A stretch of DNA of 64,000 bases from Microvelia longipes (GCA_018340805.1 JACMZG010001911.1:57921064-57985063), one strand, 5' to 3'; shown: positions 9,086-19,673, counted from the stretch's first letter. Program-made: numbers and translations. Notes: generated from the sequence alone by a model not told the origin.

Positions 9086-10149
9086 AATAAACTAAACACT
9101 ACATTAACAACTAAAAATCACAGAAAACAAATAAAGCGCATATACATAAGACTAGAATGAATAAATAAAAAAATCACAGAATTAGCTAAAACTTAACTTC
9201 GTCAACAAAAAAAAAACTTTTAATTAAAAAGATAAAAAAATCAAGAAAAAATTTTTAATCTATAAAAAAAACATTATCTTCTATTTTTACGTAACGAGAT
9301 TTACAAAGTTCAGATTTCTTTGCAGTGGTAACATCTGATTCATCTATTAAGAGAAATGTGGTATTTTATATTTTATTTGTTACCCAATCCGAATGCATAT
9401 TTTGGTTTCATAAATATTGTATATTTTAAGACCAAGGCATACCTACTCTATACATACCTATAGTATATATACGTCGTTACATACAGCACCTTTGGTTGTA
9501 CTTGGTTGCTTTTTAAAATTTGGATTTTTCCGACTGGGGATGTAAGATCAGAGTTTGATATTCATCTTTTGTGTTTGAAGTAAAGTAGGTATACCCCGAC
9601 TCGTTTTTATAATATTCATAAATTGCACTGAATCTTTTTAACAAAAAAGTTTGATATTTCTTGGTAAACCTAGAAGGTTTTTTTAGTGAATTTTCTTCAA
9701 TGCTACCTGAGTGGGCGGAGGTGATATCTAGTCGAGTGTAAAGAATCGATTACTATTCTTCGCGATAGAGTAATCTTAAAGAGTTTTATATGTTGGGCTC
9801 GCTACAGCTTCCAACATCTGTATCTCCCAGGTGTACGTTGATACTTCAGCCTTGGAAACTATAAAAACCAGAACTCTTTGCTCTAGATTGAAGTAAAGAG
9901 ATTCTTATCTCGTGAGCCTTTCAATTCAATCAAGGAAATTGATTTTATAATCTAATGAGTATCACCTTTTTAGCTATTTCAACACAACTTACGATCAATG
10001 TTATAGTTGTCTTTGTATAGGGTTCAGAGACTTAATTATTTACATGTCTTAATTATGTAATTAAATGTATGTAAGTTTCTTAAGATATTATTAATTGAAC
10101 TTTGTTGTAGCTTTTGCTATTAAAATCTGTATTTATTAAATCTTTATAT
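9086..10149. other. no recognisable feature
   Basis: About 1 kb of AT-rich DNA with A-rich runs near 9200-9270. I see no ORF of interest, tandem array or family shared with other parts of the window. Confidence 0.35.
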
Positions 10150-10470
10150 AGTCCAAGAGCCGGACCTGAAAAAATGTGACTCATTTTGTACTATTTTAAA
10201 CCAAATTTTTCTGAAAATATACCTTAACTTATGAAGAAAAACATAGTCTGCCTATCTAGAGTGGAGCCCAACATATTATTGCGCATGCTCAAAATTTTAT
10301 GAAATCGCACAAATTTCAGTTTTCTTGAAATAAGTGATTTTCTGTGCGTCGTGTGCAAAACATGAAGAGAACATTTTTTAAAGCTGACAAAATGTCCAAA
10401 AAAGTAAGTGTTTAATCATCAAAATCGGATAACTACAACCAAAGCTTTGGCTCTATCAAAAACTTAAAAA

Positions 10471-10563
10471 ATTCTGGCGCGGTGGTCCGCATGTCGGGCG
10501 AATTTCCTTTGGATGCGAGCTCTCAAACCCAGAGTACCTGGGTTCAAATCCTAGTAGGGACAA
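10471..10563 (+). repeat. tRNA-like SINE head (Pol III A and B boxes)
   Basis: CTGGCGCGGTGGTCC at 10474-10488 resembles an A box and GGTTCAAATCC at 10541-10551 matches the B-box consensus GGTTCGANTCC with one change. The spacing is tRNA-like and the following CTAGTAGGGACA looks like the 3' acceptor side, but the 5' acceptor strand does not pair, so it is tRNA-derived and not a tRNA gene. A run of T follows at about 10575. Identical units occur at 18699-18786 (+), 12944-13032 (-) and 19585-19673 (-). Confidence 0.6.
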
Positions 10564-10599
10564 TCATTTTTTATCGTTTTTTTTACCTAATATAAGTTT

Positions 10600-11340
10600 A
10601 CAACTAAAAATAATTCTGCGCGGTGGTCCGCATGTCGGGCGAATTTCCTTTGGATGCTTGTTTCCGTGCTTTTTACATTATATAAGTTTACAACTAGTAA
10701 ATAAATAATTCCGGCGCGGTGGTCCGCTGTCGGGCGAATTTCATTTAGAATGCGTGTTTCCGTGCTAAACAACCCATTTCTTGCTTATGCAAGAACCATG
10801 CCCATTGCGTGGTTCCGGTTCATGCTTTAGAACCTAAGCAGTTACTCAATTGTCAAGCACTGCTCGTAACTCATTTGTCTGTATTTTCAAAGGAAATGCG
10901 CATAATCATCCAGTTGTTGTACAAAACTATGCCTCTAAAATTAGAAGTACGCACTATTATTTGCACTAGTTTAAAGATTAGTTACTTATCTTTAAGCTTA
11001 GTCAGTTATCTTTAAAGGTTTTAGCGCATTTCCTTTGGAAAATACAGACAAAATGAGTTACGAGCAGTGCTTGACAATTGAGTAACTGCTTAGGTTCTAA
11101 AGCATGAACCGGAACCACGCAATGGGCATGGTTCTTGCATAAGCAAGAAATGGGTTGTTTAGCACGGAAACACGCATTCTAAATGAAATTCGCCCGACAG
11201 CGGACCACGCCGGAATTATTTATTTACTAGTTGTAAACTTATATAATGTAAAAAGCACGGAAACAAGCATCAAAGGAAAATTCGCCGACATGCGGACCAC
11301 CGCGCCAGATTATTTTTAGTTGTAAACTTATATTAGGTAA
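10600..11340. repeat. palindromic module 1
   Basis: Two long inverted arms surround a 122-bp spacer (10902-11023). Each arm is itself modular: GCGCGGTGGTCCGCATG, GGGCGAATTTCCTTTGG, TTTCCGTGCTTTTTACATT, then a second GGCGCGGTGGTCCGCTGTC with CGTGTTTCCGTGC, TTGCTTATGCAAG and GTTACTCAATTGTCAAGCA. The arms end at the spacer with CAAAGGAAATGCGC and GCGCATTTCCTTTG. No protein is encoded; short ORFs here are incidental. Confidence 0.7.
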
Positions 11341-11342
11341 AA

Positions 11343-12035
11343 ATAATTCTGGCGCGGTGGTCCGCATGTCGGGCGAATTTCCTTTGATGCGTGTTTCCGT
11401 GCTTTTTATATAAGTTTACAACTACTAAATAAATAATTCCGGCGCGGTGGTCCGCTGTCGGGCGAATTCATTTAGAATACGTGTTTCCGTGCTAAACAAC
11501 CATTTTCTTGCTTATGCAAGAACCATGCCCATTGCGTGGTTCTAGAACCTAAGCAGTTACTCAATTGTCAAGCACTGCTCGTAACTCATTTTGTCTGTAT
11601 TTTCCAAAGGAAATGCGCTAAAACCTTTAAAGATAACTGACTAAGCTTAAAGATAAGTAACTAAGCTTTAAACTAGTGCAAATAATAGAGCGTAATTCTA
11701 ATTTTAGAGGCATAGTTTTGTGCAACCAACTGGATAGTTATGCGCATTTCCTTTGGAAAATACAGACAAAATGAGTTACGAGCAGTGCTTGACAATTGAG
11801 TAACTGCTTAGGTTCTAGAACCACGCAATGGGCATGGTTCTTGCATAAGCAAGAAAATGGTTGTTTAGCACGGAAACACGTATTCTAAATGAAATTCGCC
11901 CGACAGCGGACCACCGCGCCGGAATTATTTATTTAGTAGTTGTAAACTTATATAAAAAGCACGGAAACACGCATCAAAGGAATTCGCCCGACATGCGGAC
12001 CACCGCGCCAGAATTATTTCCTAGTTGTAAACTTA
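11343..12035. repeat. palindromic module 2, spacer inverted
   Basis: A second copy of the module directly follows the first. The arms are the same, but the spacer (11619-11741) is the reverse complement of the one in module 1: it reads CTAAAACCTTTAAAG at the left and GGATAGTTATGCGC at the right. The central ACTAGTGCAAATAAT corresponds to ATTATTTGCACTAGT in module 1. This is the pattern expected if recombination between the inverted arms flipped the spacer. Confidence 0.7.
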
Positions 12036-12666
12036 TATTAGGTAAAAAAACGATAAAAAATGATTGACCCTTCCCGGATGTGAACCCAGGTACCCTGAGT
12101 TTGAGTGGTTGTATTGACTTCGGACCACTGGCATTCATCTCAGAGGCCCAAAAAACATTGAAAACGACACCCTACTCGAAATTTAATTTTCAACGACCGT
12201 AATTTTGGTTTTCTATAATTTTTGTGGTTTTTTCGACTTTTTGGTAACTTAAAGTGTCGTATCGACTTCGGACTGGTTTCATTCGATTCCGCGCCTAAAT
12301 TACATTGAAAACGACACCCTACTCGAAATTTATTTTTTATCGACCTAAATTTTGGTTTTCGGGAATTTAGAATGGTTTTTCGATTTTTATGTCACTTAGA
12401 GTGGTCGTATCGACTTCGGACCGTTTCATTCGATTCAGCGTCTCAAAAAACATAAATATTGACCTTTTTTGCGGCAAAAATATTAACCCTGAATTTTGCT
12501 GATTTTTTGAAAATTTCGCTGACTCAGCAAACCGGGTTGCTGACGTCACAAAAACCTGGTTTTCAATAGGGTTCGTGTCCTCCCAAAGGTTGATTTTTGT
12601 ACCAAGTTTGGTTAAAAAATATTAATCTGTTCGAAAGATAGAGTGTTTACAAGAAAGTGTCTAGAA

Positions 12667-12728
<62 letters not shown>

Positions 12729-12733
12729 TATAT

Positions 12734-12805
<72 letters not shown>

Positions 12806-12935
12806 TTCAAAAAAAAGTATTTTTTCGTCATAAGGGACCTCTGAAACGGATTTGTGTCGTGGTCCGAGGTTCGAATTCCGCCATGACGCCTATCCCATTA
12901 GGCGAATTTTCAAAGGAAATTCGCTAAAAACGATA
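12036..12935. repeat. ~900-bp tail unit A with second B box
   Basis: The unit contains about three tandem sub-repeats of ~150 bp (each with TCGACTTCGGACC, CATTCGATTC and ACGACACCCTACTCGAAAT), then CTGACTCAGCAAACCGGGTT, an (AT)n tract at 12670-12800 and finally CGAGGTTCGAATTCCGCC. GGTTCGAATTCC at 12868-12879 is a good B box, different from that of the head unit. The unit ends TTTCAAAGGAAATTCGCT, the border motif of the whole composite. Copies: 13031-13932 and 19700-20537. Confidence 0.65.
12670..12800. repeat. (AT)n microsatellite in tail unit A
   Basis: Nearly pure AT dinucleotide tract with one interruption near 12720-12735. The same position in units B and C also holds an (AT)n tract, so it is an inherited part of the element. 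Confidence 0.95.
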
Positions 12936-12943
12936 AAAAATGA

Positions 12944-13032
12944 TTGTCCCTACTAGGATTTGAACCCAGGTACTCTGGGTTTGAGAGCTCGCATCCAAAG
13001 GAAATTCGCCCGACATGCGGACCACCGCGCCA
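12944..13032 (-). repeat. tRNA-like SINE head, inverted copy
   Basis: Reverse-oriented copy of the unit at 10471-10563. On the minus strand the B box GGTTCAAATCC is at 12956-12966 and the A-box-like TGGCGCGGTGGTCC is at 13019-13032. It lies between tail units A and B. Confidence 0.6.
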
Positions 13033-13725
13033 GAATTATTTTCTAGTTGTAAACTTATATTTGGTAAAAAAACGATAAAAAAATTATCGACCCTTCCAGG
13101 ATGTGAACCCAGGTACCCTGAGTTTGAGTGGTCGTATTTACTCCGGACCACTGCCATTCAACTCAGAGGCCCAAAAAACATTGAAAACGACACCCTACTC
13201 GAAATTTAATTTTCAACGACCGTAATGTTGGTTTTCTATATTTTTTGTGGTTTTTTCGACTTTTTGGTAACTTAGAGTGGTCGTATCGACTTCGGACCGG
13301 TTTCATTCGATTCAGCGCCCAAAATTACATAGAAAACCACACCCTACTCGAAATTTATTTTTTATCGACCTAAATTTTGGTTTTCGGTAATTTACAATGG
13401 TTTTTTCGATTTTTATGTCACTTAGAGTGGTCGTATCGACTTCGGACCGGTTTTATTCGATTCAGCGTATCAAAAAACATAAATATTGACCTTTTCGCGG
13501 CAAAAAAAATTAACCCTGAATTTTGCTGATTTTTTGAAAATTTCGCTGACTCAGCAAACCGGGTTAATGACGTCACAAAAACCTGGTTTTCAATAGGGTT
13601 CGTGTCCTCCCGAAGGTTGATTTTTGTACCAAGTTTGGTTAAAAATATTAATCCGTTCGAAAGATAGAGTGTTTACAAGAAAGTGTCTAGAAATACATAT
13701 GTATATATACATATATATGTGTATA

Positions 13726-13808
<83 letters not shown>

Positions 13809-13932
13809 TCTCGCGAAAATTTTTTTTCGTCATTAGGGACCTCTGAAACGGATTTGTGTCGTGGTCCGAGGTTTGAATTCCGCCATGACGCCTATCCCAT
13901 TAGCGAATTTTTTCCCAAAGGAAATTCGCTAA
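13031..13932. repeat. ~900-bp tail unit B
   Basis: Same order as unit A: three ~150-bp sub-repeats, TGACTCAGCAAACCGGG, (AT)n, a B-box-like GGTTTGAATTCC at 13870-13881 (one mismatch) and the terminal CCCAAAGGAAATTCGCT. The border palindrome at the end, AGCGAATTTTTTCCC with AAAGGAAATTCGCT, is clear here. Confidence 0.65.
13684..13804. repeat. (AT)n microsatellite in tail unit B
   Basis: Starts with ATGTATATATACAT variants and becomes pure (AT)n from about 13735. It gives rise to a spurious Tyr-Ile repeat ORF. Confidence 0.95.
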
Positions 13933-14313
13933 AAAAATCATTTATGCAAAGTAAGTGAATTTCTTTGAAAAAACATCGACTTTTTGTGCATATTTTGGTC
14001 ATTTAACAAACGTCATAACGTTAGTTGTAGTTATCTGATTTTGACGAAAAACACTCGTTTTACAGTAAATTTTATCAGCTTTAAAAAATGTTTTCTTCGT
14101 GTTTTGCACACAACCCACAGGGAACCACTTATTGCAAGAAAACTGAAATTTGTGCGATTTTATAAAATTTTGAGCAGGCGCAATCATATGAAGGATCATA
14201 ACTCTGGATAGACAGACAATGTTTTTTCTTCATATTTTAAGGTATATTTTCAGAAAAATTTGGTTTGAAGTAGTACAGGATGAGTGACATTTTCCAAGCT
14301 CTGGTTCTTAGAC

Positions 14314-15098
14314 TAATATGTTTGTGCTCCCTTAATTTGCTCGCTTCGTTATTCTTCAATTATTGGATTGTTGTTGGCACATTCTTATTTACCTTTTCTG
14401 TGTGTAATTTCCTTTAAATTTTACTTTTTCGACTGATTTTATCTATTTTGCCTCTAAATTCTGTTGTTAAGTAAAGTCATCATGTCTTTGATGAGGAAAC
14501 AAGTTTTCATTAGCTCAATTAGTTCATGGAATTTGTTTGAGTTCAAACTGTTGTTAAAAATGTTTTAGAGTGTGAAATCCAGAGGTGTACCACACTTGCA
14601 TCCTTTTTATCAACCCTAAAATCATCTGCATATCACTACACCTTAACCTCATCCTCGTTATATCAACTACAGGAAAAGGCTTTTCCTTTAATCCTTATCA
14701 ATGACGGAAGTAGTCCGATCTTCGATTGCTTTAGAAGTAGTCCTCATGCCCCTACAAAGTTAGCCTCAAAACGTTATCTAGTTTTCTATTTTTTCTGACA
14801 TTAACCTTCGGCCACCTTAACAGAGAAACATAATGAAGTGTTGGCCGAATAATTGCGTTTGAACCATTTCGGAGAGAACACCTATTATTTGAAAAAGTAC
14901 ATGAACTATTGTAAGGGATCATTACCACTCTTTGTTCTGTTTAATTTAAGTGACAGCATTATTATTAAGTGTTAGCCATCAAAGGGGTCAAATCCCTATA
15001 AAAGGAACCATTTATTGATCCTCGGACCCGATTCAACTAAGCGGACCTAACGAATATTTTTCCTTACAGGATTTTAGCTAAATTGATGACAACCCTTA
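14314..15098. other. no recognisable feature
   Basis: Unique-looking AT-rich sequence. No ORF, array or repeat shared with the rest of the window was seen. Confidence 0.35.
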
Positions 15099-15201
15099 GG
15101 CCCGTATTCAAAGACATCTTCCTAACATTCTCCTAACATTTTCCTAACATTCTCCTTAAGGAACTAGGAAAATGTTAGGAAGATGTCTTTGAATACGGGC
15201 C
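15099..15201. mobile_element. GGCCCGTATTC hairpin MITE
   Basis: A 103-bp palindrome with the same ends as 653-733 (GGCCCGTATTCAAAGACAT). The inner part repeats CCTAACATTCTC twice on the left arm. It is preceded by ATGACAACCCTTA, the same flank as the 653 copy. Confidence 0.7.
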
Positions 15202-15729
15202 TTAATATGTAGTACTTTTTTACTGTTTCTCTATCTTCAAGAGTTTAATTTCTGCATCACGGGTAGTATAGAAGTTACCTTATTAGGTGGCTATAGCTTG
15301 TAAAAGGCTGAATCATTTATCCTCAGTTTTAGTGCATCCTATGTTGTCATTTCCTCCTGCATATCGGACTATTGTTTGTATTTCTCACTACTAGCTAATG
15401 AATTATTCATAATGATAATTTAGTCTTCTATTTTGACTATCGTATATTGTATAGCGTTTGTAACTTGTAGTTCGACACACATTGTCCCATTCTTCTTTAA
15501 TTATCGATCCTAAGATTGGTTTGTTGCAGCTCTCCAAGATCTCTGCTCTTAGGATGAGTTTTTAAATAAAAATAGATTGGCAATAGATGTCGCCTTTAAA
15601 CCTAGTTATAAACTCTAGTCGATGCCTTCCTCTACTGTTTTGTCCATCTGTCATAAAAACTTATAATATGACTCATACTCAATAAGGCTGTTAGATGTAC
15701 TAGTTTATAATTAAGTTGCGATTGGATTG
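15202..15729. other. no recognisable feature
   Basis: AT-rich DNA without supported features. Confidence 0.3.
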
Positions 15730-16290
15730 ACATTCGGCCCGCATGTATAAGACTAACATATGAGCCAAGTTTCATCTCATTATCAGCATTAATTTAATTT
15801 TTATCAAATGACTTGTGTACGTTTTTAAAAAATCAGAAAATAATCTAATTGAGTTAAAATTTGGCTCAAGTGTATCCCTTTACGTACTAAATACGCATAT
15901 ACTAAGTTTAGTTTCAATACGACAAGTATATTTATGGTTTTTGTTGGATCATAAAAGTTAAGCAGCATTGAGCGAGGTCAATGCCTGGCTGGGCCATGTT
16001 GGAAATAAAATGAATGATTAATTACATCTAAGGACGAGTGAAGTGAGTTCGAAGACCTATTTTTAGTATAAATTTGGCGAATTGTATATCCTGAGAACGA
16101 GCAAAGCGAGTCCGAAATAAGGAGGATGAGCGTAGCGAATCTGATGAGACGAGGAAAGTTCCGAGGTACGATTTTTATATGCCTGCGAGTGACGAGAGGA
16201 AATGTAAAAATGAAAAATTCTATGTTTAAACTTGCAGAGTTGGAACTCGTGGACGAAATTAGCAGTGTTGGCTTCAGGTCTTAACAATAT
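15730..16290 (+). mobile_element. 5S-containing repeat, forward copy
   Basis: The family runs: TATAAGACTAACATATG, GTGCCAAGTTTCATCTCATT-like text, TCAAATGACTTGTGTACGTTT, CAATACGACAAGTATA, a 5S-derived segment, then GAGGACGAGCGAAGCGAGTCC-like motifs and TTCCGAGGTAC. Here the 5S-like part is 15946-16005 (GGATCATAAAAGTTAAGCAGC, GTCAATGCCTGG) and corresponds to roughly nucleotides 40-100 of 5S rRNA. The 3' part includes GACGAGCAAAGCGAG and GATGAGCGTAGCGAATCTG. Confidence 0.65.
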
Positions 16291-17560
16291 TACTAAATCG
16301 TCTTCTCTAATTATCGATCGGGGAATATGTCTTTAATTTTTTTTCCCTAGCATTTAAGAGCTCGAACTGTGGGAACGTTTCCATGCTATCAGATCCCAAA
16401 CCCTGTTTTGTATCCCGTTGAATTCGTCGCGTGGTTGATGTCACGTGACCTTTGTGGTCATTCCGTATGAATGAGCATCGCACTTACTCTTGTCTTATTA
16501 TTATTCTCTCTGTTAAATAAAGAGATGAAGTTGGGCACATTCCCCCTTTTAATACGGGCCTTATTATTGAAATCGAAATTCTTTATGTTATTCATAAAAA
16601 GAAACTAACGAATGGAACTCTTTAGAGTCCTTGAATCAAAAGAGAATTCCAATTGTTTTTTTCCTACTTCGTTTCAATATGAACTTTTTAAAAAATGAAT
16701 TACAGCTTTGTTTAACAAAAACAAATACACAACTTGATGATTTCTTTTATTAAAATTCTCCTTTTCTCATTATGAATTTCAATTTGCTTTTTTCTTCCTT
16801 TTAAAGGTCTGGTTGCAATGTGACTGCTCAACTATAACGCACGCGACCGACTTTGCCCAAAGCTCAAATTATAAAATAAAAGGAGATCTGTGTAATTTAA
16901 GCCGAGGGTTTTGTCCTTTGTCCGGGGCTTATAACATTTAATTAGCTTTAATATTTCTTTGTTATCGATGTAATTTGTCTGCTTGGTAAAACATTTGGTA
17001 AAAATAAAGGATAATTAATGTAATAGTCTATCAGCCTTTTGAAATTTTTAATTATTTAATTAAAGTGAGATTTTGATTAAAATGTCTACTAAAGTATACT
17101 CATAATCTCGAGTAATTTTAAAATCTATAATTTTAATATGGTTTGAAGATTTGAGGAACTATTCTTACGAATAAAAAATCTCATACGCACATTTCTCTTT
17201 AAAAATTAACTAAAGTGGAACACTATTAGATTCCACGAACCTATTGAATTTATTACTAGCTCATGTCCGATGTCTTACTTACTCCGAACTTAGGCGATGT
17301 CCACTTAATCACCTCGATTTAGCTCATAGTTTCCCCAAAATTTTTTTTTTCAATGAAATACCTGCGTTTCTTATTATTTGAGAAGATTAATAAGGTTTTT
17401 TCAAAGTCCAAAACCTTTCCTTTGTGAAAAATATTTTTTCAAGAAATTCACTAAAGTACTAACCAAAATGGCTTAACTTAAATAGATGAAAGTTTGTACA
17501 AAAATTAAGTCTCGTGATATAAAGAAGTAATTGAAGATGTAGAAAATTTAACTTGGCGTC
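16291..17560. other. no recognisable gene; short GC-richer patch near 16380-16480
   Basis: The patch includes the palindromic CACGTG within GTCACGTGACC and a short frame without similarity that I recognise. The rest is AT-rich and featureless. Confidence 0.3.
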
Positions 17561-18385
17561 TTAAAAAAATTACAGCGATCTTAAAGTATATTTAAAAAAA
17601 TCGGGTACGAGATACATCGGAACTTTTCCTCATCACATCTCATTCCCTACGCTCATCCTCCTACGCTCACCATCCTATCCTACTATGGACATTCTTCGCT
17701 TGTCCCTTGAATATACAATTAGCCTATTTTATACTGGAACACTTCTTCGTATTCGCTTTGCTCGCCCTCTTATATTATTACCTTCGTTTTTTTCCCAGTG
17801 GTCACCTATTCAAGCACTGATGATGCTGGATGCTGCTTAACTTTTATGATCCAATCATAGATATACTTGTTGTCTTGAAACGAAAGTTATACTTCTATAA
17901 TATTTAAAGCTATGCATTGTTTGACTATTTATCGAATTTTTACAATTTTTTAAATGATGTATACTAATAATTTGATAACAATTAAGCAAACGCTAATAAT
18001 GTGTCAAAAACTTATCTGACATGAAAGTCTTATACATCGCTATGTGCGTGCCAAATCTCAAATAGATTTATTTTTCTCAAAAGAAAATTTTTTTCCACGT
18101 TTTGTGATTTTTTGAAATCTTTACTGAGTTGTTATTGCAGGTTAGTGACGTAATAAAAAAAATATTTTCCAACTAGCACAACTACTCCTATAGAATGATT
18201 TTTGTACTAAGTTTTAAGTCTTAAACAGGGAACTACGATGATAACAGACACACTCACACACAGACAGACATCTTTGTGGAAACTACTCAGGTCTTAAGAA
18301 CGCTTGGAACGGATAATCCCTGTGTCAGAATTTTTCGCAAACGCAATACTTTTCCTATATATCTAATATATAAATGAGGAGAAAT
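17561..18385 (-). mobile_element. 5S-containing repeat, reverse copy with long 5' part
   Basis: On the minus strand this copy starts near 18385 with the family 5' end (the plus strand here shows AATACTTTTCCTATAT), continues through the CAGACAGACA tract (18262) and reaches the 5S-derived part at 17794-17853 (plus strand AGTGGTCACC and GATGCTGCTTAAC). It ends with ATTCGCTTTGCTCGC-type text and TCGGGTACGAGATA. This is one of the longest copies, so the element is at least ~800 bp. Confidence 0.65.
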
Positions 18386-18690
18386 AATAAATCAAAGTGC
18401 TAGTTTGAAGTCTTGTAAGTCTAATAATCACCTTCACTACATCTATGATTACAGTGTATCGACGACTTTAAAAATCTTGACAGCTCAGTTTAGGCACCAC
18501 CGTTTCTAAAAAAAAAATCCCTACAAAAAGGCAGCGGGGAAAACTTTGTAAACAAATCAGGTTATGTACCCGTGTTTTCTTGGCGATGTTTCTACATTTC
18601 TTTTGTGTAGTTTATTATTTAGGAAGTATGCAAATGTGAAAAAAATGAATTGTGAAGGGAAATAATAAGTGTACTCATATGTTTTTACAT
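18386..18690. other. no recognisable feature
   Basis: About 300 bp without a supported feature immediately before the second composite. Confidence 0.3.
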
Positions 18691-18698
18691 TAAAAATT

Positions 18699-18786
18699 CT
18701 GGCGCGGTGGTCCGCATGTCGGGCGAATTTCCTTTGGATGCGAGCACTCAAACCCAGAGTACCTGGGTTCGAATCCTAGTAGGACA
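18699..18786 (+). repeat. tRNA-like SINE head with consensus B box
   Basis: TGGCGCGGTGGTCC (A-box-like) at 18700-18713 and GGTTCGAATCC at 18766-18776, a perfect B-box consensus. This is the best preserved of the four tRNA-like heads in the window. Confidence 0.65.
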
Positions 18787-19584
18787 ATAATTTTTATCGT
18801 TTTTTTTACCTATATAAGTTTACAACTAGAATAATTCTGGCGCGGTGGTCCGCATGTCGGGCGAATTTCCTTTGGATGCGTGTTTCCGTGCTTTTACATT
18901 ATATAAGTTTAACATACTAAATAAATAATTCCGGCGCGGTGGTCCCGCTGTCGGGCGAATTTCATTCAGAATGCGTGTTTCCGTGCTAAACAACCATTTC
19001 TTGCTTATGCAACAACCATGCCCATTGCGTGGTTCCGGTTCATGCTTTAGAACCTAAGCAGTTACTCAATTGTCAAGCACTGCTCGTAACTCATTTTGTC
19101 TGTATTTTCCAAAGGAAATGCGCATAATTATCCAGTTGTTGTACAAAACTATGCCTCTAAAATTAGAAGTACGCACTATTATTTGCACTAGTTTAAAGCT
19201 TAGTTACTTATCTTTAAGCTTCGTCAGTTATCTTTAAAGGTTTTAGCGCATTTCCTTTGGAAAATACAGACAAAATGAGTTACGAGCAGTGCTTGACAAT
19301 TGAGTAACTGCTTAGGTTCTAAAGCATGAACCGGAACCACGCAATGGGCATGGTTTTGCATAAGCAAGAAATGGTTGTTTAGCACGGAAACACGCATTCT
19401 AAATGAAATTCGCCCGACAGCGGACCACCGCGCCGGAATTATTTATTTAGTAGTTGTAAACTTATATAATGTAAAAAGCACGGAAACACGCATCCAAAGG
19501 AAATTCGCCCGACATGCGGACCACCGCGCCAGAATTATTTTAGTTGTAAACTTATATTAGGTAAAAAAAAACGATAAAAAATTA

Positions 19585-19673
19585 TTGTCCCTACTAGGAT
19601 TCGAACCCAGGTACTCTGGGTTTGAGTGCTCGCATCCAAAGGAAATTCGCCCGACATGCGGACCACGCGCCAG
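19585..19673 (-). repeat. tRNA-like SINE head, inverted copy
   Basis: Minus-strand B box GGTTCGAATCC at 19597-19607 and A-box-like end at 19665-19673, where one base of the CCACCGCGCC string is lost. It pairs with the head at 18699 across the palindrome. Confidence 0.6.

Larger units (their letters stand above)
10150..14313. mobile_element. AGTCCAAGAGCC fold-back element carrying a large nested composite
   Basis: The segment 10150-10440 reappears inverted at about 13935-14313. Shared landmarks are GTCCAAGAGC at the outer end, AAATATACCTTAA, AGTCTGCCTATC, CGCACAAATTTCAG, CAAAACATGAAGA and ATCGGATAACTAC. A smaller element with the same arms and only a ~150-bp loop lies at 57529-58276, so the arms define one fold-back family. 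Here the loop is replaced by about 3.5 kb of tRNA-like and palindromic modules. No transposase is encoded. Confidence 0.6.

Noticed and set aside
10475..10563. Functional tRNA gene
   Set aside because: A and B boxes are present but no acceptor stem or anticodon arm can be formed; the unit occurs as part of a repeat in both orientations.
10809..11015. Short ORFs inside the palindromic modules (also 11861-12067, 19375-19560)
   Set aside because: They are mirror images of one another across the inverted repeats, have no recognisable domain and change with module orientation.
12670..12800. Tyr-Ile repeat ORFs over AT tracts here and at 13740, 20330, 34700, 34900 and 52720
   Set aside because: Pure (AT)n microsatellites translate as alternating Tyr-Ile in every frame. 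Not genes.
15946..16005. True 5S rRNA gene
   Set aside because: Only about nucleotides 40-100 are represented, the 5' third is missing and all copies sit inside the same long repeat.
16130..16170. CTGATGAGACGAGGAAAG in the 5S-containing repeat as a hammerhead core
   Set aside because: There is no stem II between the two core-like strings, and other copies of the family do not keep CTGATGA.
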